A stretch of 64,000 bases of DNA from positions 248,001 to 312,000 of the forward strand of contig CALODP010000015.1 in assembly GCA_942492055.1 (NCBI GenBank), read 5' to 3'. Under the pieces are notes generated by a model that saw only the letters and a program-made list of their open reading frames with translations, was not told the origin of the DNA and made no database searches. Positions within the stretch are counted from its first letter, which is position 1. Each line of letters starts with the position of its first letter. The translations under genes were made by a program, and so were the position numbers. Shown piece after piece: positions 9,355-19,640 of this stretch. This DNA is from CALODP01 sp942492055. Lineage in GTDB: Bacteria; Bacteroidota; Ignavibacteria; Ignavibacteriales; Melioribacteraceae.

Positions 9355-12300
9355 GTGGAGGTTTATCGAAAAAATTTTACTATTATTGCTTTTCAAAATA
9401 CACGGGGTAATTCTATCTACAGTACGGTGAAAAAATTTAGGAAAGCTGCCGTTAGAATTTTGGCATTTGTTGTGCTCGGCAGTTTATTGTTAGTTTCGGT
9501 AGGGTTCAAACTCCTTCCAATTGTAAATGGTTCTTCGGCTAATTCGGCCGGAAAATCAAACGATAAAACGGATATTTCTTTGTTGGCCGATAGTGGTTTA
9601 TTATCGGAGACGGGGTATACCATCTCTTTCAACAACAATTTTTACACTTCTTCATTTTCCGATTCTACTGATTCAGTGGGGCGCGAAATCGCGAAAGCCT
9701 TTGGAATGGATTCTACTCTTGTTGATTCGAGCGCGAGCGATTCGATAGCGACTATTGATTCTACGATGATTGATTCTACGGCAAGAATAGCGAATCTGAC
9801 ACATCAGAGAAGAGATGGTTATTCTACCAAAGTCAGAGACAAAAAGAAATCTTCATTTTACGCATACACTTCACGCATTTCAAGAACAACCGAATTGGAT
9901 TCGACCGGCGAATATGTAATTATCAAAGAACAGATAGGGGCATTTCAACCGAAAGAATCAATGAAGATAAAGCTTGAGGATTATATCGCTATTCAAATGA
10001 AAAATAAGAATAGAGATATTTGGGAAGGAATCGGTTATGATTACATACTGGATGAAGGAAAAGATGATCTTGGGCAATTAATGTCAGATATTACAAATAT
10101 AGAAATCCCTTTACCTTCCTCTTCCTTTTTGAGCATTTTCGGTCCTCCGAAAATTCAGCTTAAGATAAATGGTTCCGTTACTATTCACGGTGCTTGGAAA
10201 AGTGAAACCACGGAGGGAATTACCGCTTCACGTCTTGGAAATACAAGAAATGAACCGGATTTTAGTCAGCAAGTTCAGATAAGTGTAAACGGAATGATAG
10301 GAGACAAGCTTTCTATTAATGCCGACTGGAATACCGAGAGAACATTTGAATATGAAAATCAGCTTAAGATAAAATATACCGGCTACGAAGATGAAATTGT
10401 ACAGAGCGTTGAAGCCGGAAACGTTTCACTGCAAACCTCATCCTTAGTAGGAGGTAGTGAAGCTTTGTTTGGTGTAAAGGCACAGTTTCAGATGGGGCCG
10501 TTTAGTTTGACTGCACTTGCCTCTCAGAAAAAAGGGGAAGTTCAGGAAGTAAATATAAGTGGAGGTTCCAAAAGTCAGGAATTTTCCAAGCATCTATATG
10601 AATATTCTGAGAATCATTATTTTGTTGATGTTTCCTATATTCCGGAATTTGAAGAATTATTTGCTACCTCAAATCCAGCTCCTTCTACTGAAAAGCAAAT
10701 ACTTGATTTGGAAGTGTGGAAAACAGTCAGAACTCAGACTCAAGATGAATATGAAAGATCGGTCAATGCTTATATTGATCTTAATGCGATCCCGCTTGAT
10801 GGTGAATATCCTGAAGCACTAAAAGATTCAACTGGTGATGATATTTCCGGTGAGATCGTACGAAATCGAAGATTCAAACAGTTAAAGGAAGGTGTTGATT
10901 ATACATATGATCAATATGCCGGATTTATATCTTTTATTACTTCCATTAATAAGAGTGACGCGATTGCTGTTGCTTATAGAACCAGCGAGGAAAAAGTTGG
11001 TGAGTTTTCAGTTGATATTGCTGAAAATAAGAACTTGGTTGTATTAAAGTTAATAAAGCCTGAAAACTTGAGCCCTTCGTATGCAAAGGCTTGGCAACTT
11101 CAATTAAGAAATATTTATCCGATTGGTGGTAGGGATATAAAAAAAGAAGGTTTTGAACTTCAGTTAAAGTATCAAGTTCCCGGACAGGAGCCTGTAATCG
11201 AATTGGAAGGACAAGAATTGTTAAAAGCATTTGGGCTTGATCAGACCAATGAATCAGGCGCTGTGGATCCCGATGGGGCTTTTGATTTTGTTCCCGGTTC
11301 AAGAATATTACCACAAACCGGTGAAATAATATTTCCTAAATTGAAGCCATTCGGTAGGGAAGCATTTAAGGAGATATTCAAAAGCGACGAACTCGCAGAA
11401 AAATATTCCTATGATGAGTTGTATACCGAGTTAAGTTCGGAGGCAAGAAAGCAAACCGAAAAAGATAAGTTTATAATCTCCGGTGAGTATACGGCTTCAG
11501 TTACTTCTGTTTATCAAATTGGCTTCAATGTTGTTGAAAACTCCGTTGAAGTGTATCTAGGAGGTAATAAACTGAAGGAAGGAATGGATTATACAGTTGA
11601 CTACAATATTGGGCAGTTGACAATACGAAACGACGCTGCTCTTGTTCCCGGAGCAAATCTGAGAGTAACCTACGAACAAAATGATCTTTTCCAGTTAGCC
11701 TCAAAGACTCTCATTGGCTTGAGAGGACTCTATGAATTTAGTAAAGATACGAAGCTCGGGTTTTCCTACTTGAATCTTAATCAGAAAAGTTTAAGTGACA
11801 AAGTTAGAATAGGTGAAGAACCGATAAACAACTCTATTATGGGAGTGGATTTTGAGACTAAACATGATTTACCTTTTCTGACAAAAGCTTTGGATAATAT
11901 AGTTTCTACGAGTACTATGTCCTCCTTTAATCTGAAAGGAGAATTTGCGTATATGAATCCTGACCCGAATACTAAGAAAAGCAATATTGCCAGTGACGGT
12001 AACGAAAGTATAGCTTATATAGATGATTTTGAAGGATCAAAGAGAATAATTCCGGTCGGAGTAAATTACGGTGGTTGGAGAGATTTGTCAGTTCCTGATA
12101 GTCTATTAACTGGTGAAAAACTTACCAAAGAAGAGTTAATGGATTTTAAAGGAAAGTCATTTTGGTTCAATTTTACCCCTTCAAGTACTAGGGTTACAGA
12201 TATCTGGCCTCAGAGGCAGGTTAGTCGAAACGATCAGGAAGTAACCGTATTGGAGTATGTCTTTAATCCGGCTGAAAGGGGATCCTACAATAGAAATCCG

Positions 12301-15300
12301 AATCTGGATAATCCTGAAAGTGTTTGGGGTGGTATGATGCGACCATTATCTTCTAGTGCTAGTAATCTCGATGAAGAGCATATTGAGTATATTGAGTTTT
12401 GGGTAAGCTATGTAGACCAAATCCCAGATAGTGCAAAATTAATTATCGATTTGGGTAGAATTAGTGAAGACGTAATTCCGAACGGAAAATTAGATACTGA
12501 GGATAAAAATTTCAACGGTACTCTAAATAAAGGGGAAGATACCGGTATTGATGGTATGAGCGATGCTGAAGAAAAAGCCAAATACGGAAATGTTGATGAT
12601 CCAAATAACGATAATTTTAAGTTCATTTCAGGGTCTCCCGGAGTCGAGGATTATAAGAATATAAATAATACTCAAGGAAATGAGCAATTTACAGATATTG
12701 GATTATTACCAGACACTGAGGACTTAAATAACAGTGGCCATGCGGATATGCTCAATAACTATTTCCGATACGAGGTTTCTTTGGATTTAGCAAATGAGAC
12801 TAATACTTTTGTTGTTGGTAAAGGTGGAAAAAATTGGTATCAGATCAGAGTTCCGTTGATTGATTTCAAAGAAAAAATTGGTCAAGCTGTTTTTACAGAT
12901 GTAAGTACAATAAGATTTTGGATGACCGGACTTCAAAGTAGACTTCATTTACGTTTTGTTGATATTAATTTGGTTGGTAATCAATGGGAAAAGGTTGTTG
13001 ATGGTACCCGAGTAACAAGTGAAGATGAAGTATTAAAAGTTTCTACGATAAGCGTTGAGGAAAATCCTGGATATAAACCTCCTCCGGGAGTTAAAAGAGA
13101 AAAAGACAGAACTAATCCGGATGAAAATGTTCTGAAAAATGAACAAGCTCTATTGCTCCAAATTAGAGGTCTTGAAGATGGAGATTATCGTGAAATTAAA
13201 AAGGTTATGTACAAACCATTGGATGTATTCAGTTACAGTAAAATGAAGTTTTTTATTCGTCCTCAAGATACATCTCAGACAACTGCGGATGGTAGTAAGG
13301 TAAACATATCTGGATCTGGAATGACCGAACTATATTTCCGTTTCGGTACTGACAAGAACAACTTCTATGAATACCGAAGACCACTTGAGTATAATTCAAA
13401 ACCAAATACGGACGGATGGAGTGAAATAGAGGTTGATTTTGAGGAATTGACCGCAATCAAGGAACAAAGAAATACACCGGATACTACTTTATACCAAGTT
13501 GATGTTGATTCGAAAAACAAAGTCGGGCACAAATACGGAATTAAGGGACGTCCTGCACTAACCGGCATTAAGTATTTCCTTATTGGAATTGTAAATCCAG
13601 ATTCAACTGGTGGTGAAGGAATGAAAGTGTATGGTGATGTTTGGATTAATGAGTTGCGTGTTCTCGGCGCTGATGATACTCCTGGGTGGGCTTATAGCTT
13701 TAATACAGGACTTAAAGTTGCTGATATTATGGATATTCGTTTTAATATGAAACAAACAGATCCGTATTTTCATACATTATCGCAACAATTCGGATCACGT
13801 GTTGATAAAAAGAGTTGGGGATTATCAACAAATGTTGATGTACTCAAATTAATACCAGTGAAGTTACCAGGTAGTAACTTATCACTGAATTATTCCCATA
13901 ATGAATCTATTGACAAACCATTATATAAGCCTGGAACGGATATTTCGGTTGATAAAGCTGCTGAGGCTTCTGATAATCCGGATAGTTTGAAACAAATAAC
14001 TCATACTCTTAATGTTTCGGATAGCTATAGCTTGCCAAGTATCAAGATAAAAGTACCTTCGGAAAAATGGTATGTTAAGCATACTATAAATAGTCTTTCG
14101 TTTGGTTTTAATTATAATAAATCCTATTCCCGAAGCCCATCAACTAAGGTATCCAAGAGATGGCTTTGGAATGCTGATGCGAACTATAACTTAAATTTTA
14201 GCAAGGAAAATTATTTTTATCCTGCTAATATTCCTTTAATCGGAGACTTAATAGGTATTTTTAAGGATTACAGAAATGTTAAGTTTTACTTTTCTCCATC
14301 TATTATCAATAGTAAAATTTCTGCGAAGAGAAATCATGCCTATTCCTTAAGCAGAGCTGATAATTCAAAACCTAATATTCAAAGAGATTTTACTGCGCAA
14401 AGAAGTGCAGGTTTTAATTGGAAGTTTACTGAGGGTGGCTTCTTTAATCTCTCTTCTGATTATAATGTAAGTGTTAGTTCATCTCTGATGCATCTGTGGG
14501 TAAAAGATAATATCGAGAGAGAAGAGAGCGAAATTTGGTCAGATATTTTTAGCGGCGAATTTTTCGGAAGGGATTACAATTATCAACAAACTTTTAGTCT
14601 AAAAACTAATCCGAAAATGCCAAGTCTGTTTAATTTGAATAGATATTTTACTCTTAATGGGGGTTATTCTGTCAGCTACAACTGGAGGAATAATTTTCAA
14701 CAGGAAAAAGTCGGAAAGAGTGCCGGTTATTCCAATTCGATTAATGCCGGAATGCAAATCAAAGTAAAATCTATTTTTGCACCACTATTTAAAGAAGATA
14801 GTAATGATAAAAATTCTTCTCAAAAATCTAATAATCGTGGGGGAAGATCGCGCGGAAGAAATAAAGTTGTAAAAAACGAGACCGATTCTCCTGATTCAAC
14901 AGTTGAAAAGTCAGACAGTTTGGACCTTGATGAAGGCCCTTCAAAGCTTTCAAAACTTTTAAATATTCTTAAATCCTCTTCAAGATGGATCTTGTTGGAT
15001 TATGATAACATTGCTTTCAATTTCCGACAGACCAATACGAAATCAGGTGGCGGTATTGCCGGAACCGGAAGTGGATTCGGCAATTTCTGGGGAATTCGAC
15101 AAAAAGATGCTGACGGCCCTAGTCGTTTGTTTATGCTCGGATTAGATAATGATCTTGGAGCAAGAGTTTCTGGTGCCGCTTTAACTGACAAATTTGCTCA
15201 GAAAAATACTTTTGATTTTAGCACACGAAGACCTCTATGGGAAGGAGCTACTATTTCCTTGAATTGGAAAGTCGGTTGGGGATACAATAAATCAACTACT

Positions 15301-16194
15301 ATGACTACTGATACTCTGACCGGGGAAATAATGGTTTCCAATGTTGCATCATCAGGGAATTTAGATAAATCATTCCTGTTGTTGCCGTTGCCATTTTTTG
15401 ACAATACTTTGAAAAAAGTAAATACATTATATAATCCGAATGCGGAAAATTCCTCGGATAATTTGTCAAATGCTTTTATAGAGGGATTGGAGACAATGCC
15501 GTTCCTTTCAAAAATGCCTATGCTAAAAGAAGTTGCTAAGTATGTTCCTCGAGCAAATTGGAAGATAAATTGGACTGGGTTAGAAAAACTGGCTTTCTTT
15601 AAGAATGTTGCGGATAGAGTTTCGCTAAACCACGGATATAGCTCTACTTTTACGGAAGGATGGAAACTTGATCAGGATGGTAAGAAACAGGTATTGTCGC
15701 AAAAAATAAGTTACGGGTTCAGTCCGTTAGTTGGTTTGAATTTCCAATTTAGTGAAGTTTGGGGAGGAGATTTAACATCTTCCTTTAAGTACTCTACCAG
15801 AACAAACTATGATTTGGTTTTAACTTCCAAGACTATTAATGAAGCCTTGACGAAAGATATAAATTTGACGGCAAGTTATAGAAAGTCCGGTTTTGAAATA
15901 CCCCTTTTCGGACTTTCTTTGAAAAATAATATTGAAGTTTCTTTCTCTTATACAACGGGGCATAATACTATTGTCCTTTATAAAATGGGTGAAGATTTCA
16001 CTGAGAAAGGGGAGCCTAAAGATGGTACTATTCGTACTACAATGGAGCCTCGTGTGAAATATGATATGAGTTCGAAAGTATCTCTTTCATTCTTTTACAG
16101 AAGAACATCTGTCGAACCGAAAGGTGCTTCAAGAATTCCACCGACCACAACAAATGAGGCCGGGTTGGATGTGACTATTGCTATTAGGGATTAA
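9355..16194 (+). CDS. sprA: SprA, type IX secretion outer-membrane translocon
   Basis: At 2279 residues this is the right size for SprA/Sov, the giant beta-barrel that forms the T9SS outer-membrane pore. An N-terminal hydrophobic segment (about residues 33-50) is followed by long beta-rich repeats, the IDDFEGSKR segment typical of SprA (about residues 892-900), and extended aromatic strands at the C terminus. The GTG at 9355 has no clear ribosome site; an in-frame GTG at 9427 would begin directly at the signal peptide (KKFRKAAVRILAF) and is an equally good start. porX follows after 69 bases, linking the pore to its regulator. T9SS core genes porKLMN are not in the window. Confidence 0.93.
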   Translation: MEVYRKNFTIIAFQNTRGNSIYSTVKKFRKAAVRILAFVVLGSLLLVSVGFKLLPIVNGSSANSAGKSNDKTDISLLADSGLLSETGYTISFNNNFYTSSFSDSTDSVGREIAKAFGMDSTLVDSSASDSIATIDSTMIDSTARIANLTHQRRDGYSTKVRDKKKSSFYAYTSRISRTTELDSTGEYVIIKEQIGAFQPKESMKIKLEDYIAIQMKNKNRDIWEGIGYDYILDEGKDDLGQLMSDITNIEIPLPSSSFLSIFGPPKIQLKINGSVTIHGAWKSETTEGITASRLGNTRNEPDFSQQVQISVNGMIGDKLSINADWNTERTFEYENQLKIKYTGYEDEIVQSVEAGNVSLQTSSLVGGSEALFGVKAQFQMGPFSLTALASQKKGEVQEVNISGGSKSQEFSKHLYEYSENHYFVDVSYIPEFEELFATSNPAPSTEKQILDLEVWKTVRTQTQDEYERSVNAYIDLNAIPLDGEYPEALKDSTGDDISGEIVRNRRFKQLKEGVDYTYDQYAGFISFITSINKSDAIAVAYRTSEEKVGEFSVDIAENKNLVVLKLIKPENLSPSYAKAWQLQLRNIYPIGGRDIKKEGFELQLKYQVPGQEPVIELEGQELLKAFGLDQTNESGAVDPDGAFDFVPGSRILPQTGEIIFPKLKPFGREAFKEIFKSDELAEKYSYDELYTELSSEARKQTEKDKFIISGEYTASVTSVYQIGFNVVENSVEVYLGGNKLKEGMDYTVDYNIGQLTIRNDAALVPGANLRVTYEQNDLFQLASKTLIGLRGLYEFSKDTKLGFSYLNLNQKSLSDKVRIGEEPINNSIMGVDFETKHDLPFLTKALDNIVSTSTMSSFNLKGEFAYMNPDPNTKKSNIASDGNESIAYIDDFEGSKRIIPVGVNYGGWRDLSVPDSLLTGEKLTKEELMDFKGKSFWFNFTPSSTRVTDIWPQRQVSRNDQEVTVLEYVFNPAERGSYNRNPNLDNPESVWGGMMRPLSSSASNLDEEHIEYIEFWVSYVDQIPDSAKLIIDLGRISEDVIPNGKLDTEDKNFNGTLNKGEDTGIDGMSDAEEKAKYGNVDDPNNDNFKFISGSPGVEDYKNINNTQGNEQFTDIGLLPDTEDLNNSGHADMLNNYFRYEVSLDLANETNTFVVGKGGKNWYQIRVPLIDFKEKIGQAVFTDVSTIRFWMTGLQSRLHLRFVDINLVGNQWEKVVDGTRVTSEDEVLKVSTISVEENPGYKPPPGVKREKDRTNPDENVLKNEQALLLQIRGLEDGDYREIKKVMYKPLDVFSYSKMKFFIRPQDTSQTTADGSKVNISGSGMTELYFRFGTDKNNFYEYRRPLEYNSKPNTDGWSEIEVDFEELTAIKEQRNTPDTTLYQVDVDSKNKVGHKYGIKGRPALTGIKYFLIGIVNPDSTGGEGMKVYGDVWINELRVLGADDTPGWAYSFNTGLKVADIMDIRFNMKQTDPYFHTLSQQFGSRVDKKSWGLSTNVDVLKLIPVKLPGSNLSLNYSHNESIDKPLYKPGTDISVDKAAEASDNPDSLKQITHTLNVSDSYSLPSIKIKVPSEKWYVKHTINSLSFGFNYNKSYSRSPSTKVSKRWLWNADANYNLNFSKENYFYPANIPLIGDLIGIFKDYRNVKFYFSPSIINSKISAKRNHAYSLSRADNSKPNIQRDFTAQRSAGFNWKFTEGGFFNLSSDYNVSVSSSLMHLWVKDNIEREESEIWSDIFSGEFFGRDYNYQQTFSLKTNPKMPSLFNLNRYFTLNGGYSVSYNWRNNFQQEKVGKSAGYSNSINAGMQIKVKSIFAPLFKEDSNDKNSSQKSNNRGGRSRGRNKVVKNETDSPDSTVEKSDSLDLDEGPSKLSKLLNILKSSSRWILLDYDNIAFNFRQTNTKSGGGIAGTGSGFGNFWGIRQKDADGPSRLFMLGLDNDLGARVSGAALTDKFAQKNTFDFSTRRPLWEGATISLNWKVGWGYNKSTTMTTDTLTGEIMVSNVASSGNLDKSFLLLPLPFFDNTLKKVNTLYNPNAENSSDNLSNAFIEGLETMPFLSKMPMLKEVAKYVPRANWKINWTGLEKLAFFKNVADRVSLNHGYSSTFTEGWKLDQDGKKQVLSQKISYGFSPLVGLNFQFSEVWGGDLTSSFKYSTRTNYDLVLTSKTINEALTKDINLTASYRKSGFEIPLFGLSLKNNIEVSFSYTTGHNTIVLYKMGEDFTEKGEPKDGTIRTTMEPRVKYDMSSKVSLSFFYRRTSVEPKGASRIPPTTTNEAGLDVTIAIRD

Positions 16195-16263
16195 TTCTAT
16201 TTTATTGGAGCTTATCCTGGTTTCGGTTGTAATATAACTCTGTAATATTTTGAGGTTGGTAAT

Positions 16264-17835
16264 ATGAGAAAGCAAAGATTACTTTGGGTGGACGATGAAA
16301 TTGAGTTGCTTAAAGCTCACGTCCTTTTTTTAACGGCAAAGGGATATGATGTTGAAACAGTGACTAACGGTGAAGATGCTATTTCCAAGGTAAAGGAAGG
16401 GCAATATGATCTTATTTTTCTTGATGAAATGATGGCCGGAATGGGTGGATTGGAAACACTCGCAGAAATCAAAGAAATTAATTCGAATATACCTGTTGTA
16501 ATGGTTACAAAAAGTGAAGAGGAATCTTTAATGAATGAGGCTATCGGTAGCAAGATTACCGATTATCTTATAAAGCCGGTTGTCCCTTCGCAAATGTTTA
16601 TGGTATGCAAGAAGATTCTTGATTCGAAAAGAATCTCAGGAGAATATGTAGCTAAAGATTATCTGCAGGATTTTAACAAGATTTCGATGAGGTTGCTTGA
16701 TAATCTGGATTACGAGGATTGGGTTGATATCTATCTGAAACTTGTCGGATGGGAACTTGAGCTCGATCAACATTCTGAGGTTGGTTTGAGACAAACACTT
16801 AATGAGCAGAAGAAAGAGTGTAACCAGGAGTTTTCTAAATTTGTTGAAAGAAATTATAAGACTTGGATAAACTCGGTTGGGGAATATGGTACACCTACAC
16901 TTACAACTGAGATTCCAAAGAATTATCTTTTTGATAATATAAAAAACGCAAAAGGGCCTGTTTTCTTTTTCGTTATTGATTGTCTTCGACTTGATCAATG
17001 GTTGGTAATGGAACAGCTTTTGACAGATATGTTTGAAATATCGAAAGATTATTATTATTCCATTTTGCCAACCGCTACTCCTTATGCACGTAATTCATTG
17101 TTCAGCGGACTATTTCCGAATGAAATTACTCGCTATTTTCCTGAAATCTGGTCGAATAAGAAAGATGATGAAAAGAGCATGAACAAGCACGAAAAAGAAT
17201 TGCTTCAAATGCTTTTGGATAGAAATAGAATAGAACTAAAAAATGATCTGAAGTACATTAAAATCATTGATCCGGAAGTGGGAAGGTCATTTGAACAAAA
17301 TGTAGTATCACATAAAAAAACTCATCTCATGGCTGTTGTTGTTAATTTCCTTGATATGATTGCTCACGGAAGAAGTGATTCGGATATCCTTAAGGAGATA
17401 GCTCCGGATGAAGCTGCTTATAGGTCATTGACAAAAAGCTGGTTCGCTCATTCATCTCTGCTTGGTACTTTTAAGGCAATAGCAAATATGCCTAATGCAA
17501 AAGTAATAGTTACAACCGATCACGGTAGCATCAGAACCCTACGTGGCTCAAAAGTCCTTGGGGATAAAGAGGCTTCGTCAAATCTGAGATTTAAGTTTGG
17601 GCGTAACATGAAAGTAGATAAGAAACACGCTTTATATATTAATAATCCTGCGGAGTATAAACTTCCGAGCAGAGGAATGGCAAACAGCTATATAATAGCG
17701 AAAGAAGATTATTATTTTGTTTATCCGACAGATTATCATAAATTTCTGAACTATTACAAAGATTCCTTTCAGCATGGGGGAATTTCAATGGAAGAGATGA
17801 TATTACCGGTGATAACTATGGAGAGTAAGGCTTAG
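16264..17835 (+). CDS. porX: PorX, response regulator with PglZ phosphatase domain
   Basis: The 523-residue protein starts with a receiver domain (acidic Asp10-Asp11, phospho-acceptor Asp54, Lys near 104) and lacks a DNA-binding domain. The second half is a PglZ/alkaline-phosphatase-like domain with VIDCLRLDQW (about 237-246), TATPYARNS (about 270), a second metal site at DMIAHGRSD and VTTDHGS (about 417-423). This is the architecture of PorX, the T9SS regulator known in Bacteroidota, whose PglZ domain has phosphodiesterase activity. It sits between sprA and tsaE, and its stop overlaps the tsaE start by one base. Its kinase PorY is not in the window. Confidence 0.92.
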   Translation: MRKQRLLWVDDEIELLKAHVLFLTAKGYDVETVTNGEDAISKVKEGQYDLIFLDEMMAGMGGLETLAEIKEINSNIPVVMVTKSEEESLMNEAIGSKITDYLIKPVVPSQMFMVCKKILDSKRISGEYVAKDYLQDFNKISMRLLDNLDYEDWVDIYLKLVGWELELDQHSEVGLRQTLNEQKKECNQEFSKFVERNYKTWINSVGEYGTPTLTTEIPKNYLFDNIKNAKGPVFFFVIDCLRLDQWLVMEQLLTDMFEISKDYYYSILPTATPYARNSLFSGLFPNEITRYFPEIWSNKKDDEKSMNKHEKELLQMLLDRNRIELKNDLKYIKIIDPEVGRSFEQNVVSHKKTHLMAVVVNFLDMIAHGRSDSDILKEIAPDEAAYRSLTKSWFAHSSLLGTFKAIANMPNAKVIVTTDHGSIRTLRGSKVLGDKEASSNLRFKFGRNMKVDKKHALYINNPAEYKLPSRGMANSYIIAKEDYYFVYPTDYHKFLNYYKDSFQHGGISMEEMILPVITMESKA

Positions 17836-18263
17836 TGAATTTCCCTTTTTCGACAATTGTAACGAATGAAGAAGAAACAGAAAGTGTTGCAAAACTTTTT
17901 TCCGCTATTCTTCAAGGTGGTGATGTTGTTGCTCTTAATGGTAACTTAGGGGCAGGCAAAACCTTTTTTACGAAGAGCTTATGCAAAAACTACGGGATTG
18001 AAAATAGCAGTAGCCCGAGTTTTGCTATTGTAAATGAATACAAAGGAACTAAAAAGATATATCATTTTGATTTTTACAGAATCAAAAGAATTGAAGAATT
18101 GTATGATATTGGATTTGAGGAATATGTTAATGACCTTTCCGCAATAACATTTATAGAGTGGGCGGATATGATGAGGGATATTCTTCCATCCGAACGATAC
18201 GAAGTGAAAATTACTATATTTGATGAAAACAGAAGAGAAATTAAGATTGACAAATTTGAATAA
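17835..18263 (+). CDS. tsaE: tRNA threonylcarbamoyladenosine biosynthesis ATPase TsaE
   Basis: The 142-residue protein has a Walker A motif GNLGAGKT (residues 36-43), a SPSFAIVNEY segment (about 58) and YHFDFYR...IEWAD (about 74-105), the standard TsaE signature. It is the ATPase partner in the TsaB-TsaD-TsaE complex that makes t6A37 on ANN-decoding tRNAs. The GTG start overlaps the porX stop (TAGTG). tsaB follows immediately with overlap, so the two are translationally coupled. Confidence 0.92.
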   Translation: MNFPFSTIVTNEEETESVAKLFSAILQGGDVVALNGNLGAGKTFFTKSLCKNYGIENSSSPSFAIVNEYKGTKKIYHFDFYRIKRIEELYDIGFEEYVNDLSAITFIEWADMMRDILPSERYEVKITIFDENRREIKIDKFE

Positions 18264-18912
18264 CGATAAAAGAATTCTGGCTGTTGAAACGACAGGAGAT
18301 ATTTGTAGCATCGCTCTGTTAATCGGGGATGATGTTGTACACGAAATTAATATCAAGCAGAAACATGTCCATTCGGAAATGATTTATGAAATTATAAAAG
18401 ATATATTAAAGTACGGCAAAATATCAGCAGAGGATCTTGATTGGATTGCGGTTTCAATAGGGCCTGGCTCATTTACAGGACTTAGAATCGGGTTGGCTGC
18501 TGTTAAAGGAATAGCCTTCGGAGCCAATGTTCCGATTGTACCGGTGCCAACGTTTGATGCGTTTGCCTTGCAAATCTCTGCTTATCTTAATAATAATGAC
18601 GAGTTTTTTATTGCTAATCCCGTTAATAGGGATGAGCTTTACGTCGGCAAATATATAATTGTCGATGAAAATATTGAATGTTTGGAAGATGTTTCTCTTA
18701 TCGGCAAAAAGCTTTTTAATGAAAGAATTTCTCCGGATTCGATTGTCTTCGGAAGTTACGGTAATAAGAAGATTGTACCCTTATCAAATGTTCCCTCTGC
18801 AGAGTACATTGGACGATGGGCTTATATTTTTGGAAAAGATTTAGTAACTTTTGAATATGATTATCTGGAACCTAACTATCTCAAGAAGTTTGTAGCAAAG
18901 GTAAAAAAATGA
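18256..18912 (+). CDS. tsaB: tRNA threonylcarbamoyladenosine biosynthesis protein TsaB
   Basis: The product has ILAVETTG at the N terminus and GPGSFTGLRIGLAA in the first third, the hallmark of TsaB, the scaffold that activates TsaD in t6A synthesis. Several in-frame starts exist (TTG at 18220, ATG at 18223, TTG at 18247 and 18256). I chose 18256 because family members begin only a few residues before ILAVET; the earlier starts add a charged stretch read from the tsaE overlap. The 3' end overlaps the DUF1573 gene by four bases (ATGA). tsaD is not in the window. Confidence 0.88.
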   Translation: MNNDKRILAVETTGDICSIALLIGDDVVHEINIKQKHVHSEMIYEIIKDILKYGKISAEDLDWIAVSIGPGSFTGLRIGLAAVKGIAFGANVPIVPVPTFDAFALQISAYLNNNDEFFIANPVNRDELYVGKYIIVDENIECLEDVSLIGKKLFNERISPDSIVFGSYGNKKIVPLSNVPSAEYIGRWAYIFGKDLVTFEYDYLEPNYLKKFVAKVKK

Positions 18913-19640
18913 AAAAAATCTTAATTCTATTGTTAACTGCTCTTTTTTCAACTCTTACTCTGGCTCAAGTTATCGGTCCTAAACTCTCCGTAAAAGATGC
19001 TGAATATGATTTCGGTGATTTGATGACAGGACAAGTTGTTACTCATTATTACGAAATAATGAATTCAGGAGATGAGATTCTTAAGATAGAGAAGGTTCGA
19101 GCTTCTTGTGGGTGTACTGCCGCGCAACCTGAAAAGAATGAATTAAAGCCGGGTGAATCGACAAAAGTTAAGGTCGATTTTGATACGGCTAATCGAAGAG
19201 GAATACAGAAAAAACATGTTTATGTTTATTCCAATGATCAGGATAATAAAATATTCAGATTATCTTTTTCCGCAAAGGTGATCAATAATCAGACAGAGGA
19301 AGAGGTTAAAGCTTCCAGACCACGATTGTTGCTCTCTACTCGTTCACATAATTTCGGGACGATTGAAGAAGGAAAAGTGGTTGATTTGAAAATCGGTTTT
19401 CACAATGCGGGTAAAGAAATTCTGAAAATTCAAAGTATAAAAACATCTTGTAGTTGTACGGCGGCATTACTTAGCCGTGACGAGCTTAAAGCAGGGGAGA
19501 GCGGAAGTATGGAAATTAAATTAGATACTTCCGGAAGAACCGGAAGATTAACCCGGACAATTACTGTTTTTTCTAACGATCCGGTAGAAGCTAAACAGAC
19601 TATTACATTATTTGTAAACATTGAAAAACGGGAAGGTTGA
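18909..19640 (+). CDS. Exported protein with two DUF1573 domains
   Basis: The 243-residue protein has a clear signal peptide (residues 1-19, ending TLAQ) and two tandem DUF1573 immunoglobulin-like domains (about 28-115 and 136-235). Each has the diagnostic CGCTAA or CSCTAA motif followed by L-K/A-P/A-GES. DUF1573 proteins are periplasmic or surface proteins common in Bacteroidota; their role is not established. The repeated Cys-x-Cys could bind metal or form disulfides. The gene overlaps tsaB by four bases and accD by one base, so it is embedded in a housekeeping operon. Confidence 0.85.
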   Translation: MKKILILLLTALFSTLTLAQVIGPKLSVKDAEYDFGDLMTGQVVTHYYEIMNSGDEILKIEKVRASCGCTAAQPEKNELKPGESTKVKVDFDTANRRGIQKKHVYVYSNDQDNKIFRLSFSAKVINNQTEEEVKASRPRLLLSTRSHNFGTIEEGKVVDLKIGFHNAGKEILKIQSIKTSCSCTAALLSRDELKAGESGSMEIKLDTSGRTGRLTRTITVFSNDPVEAKQTITLFVNIEKREG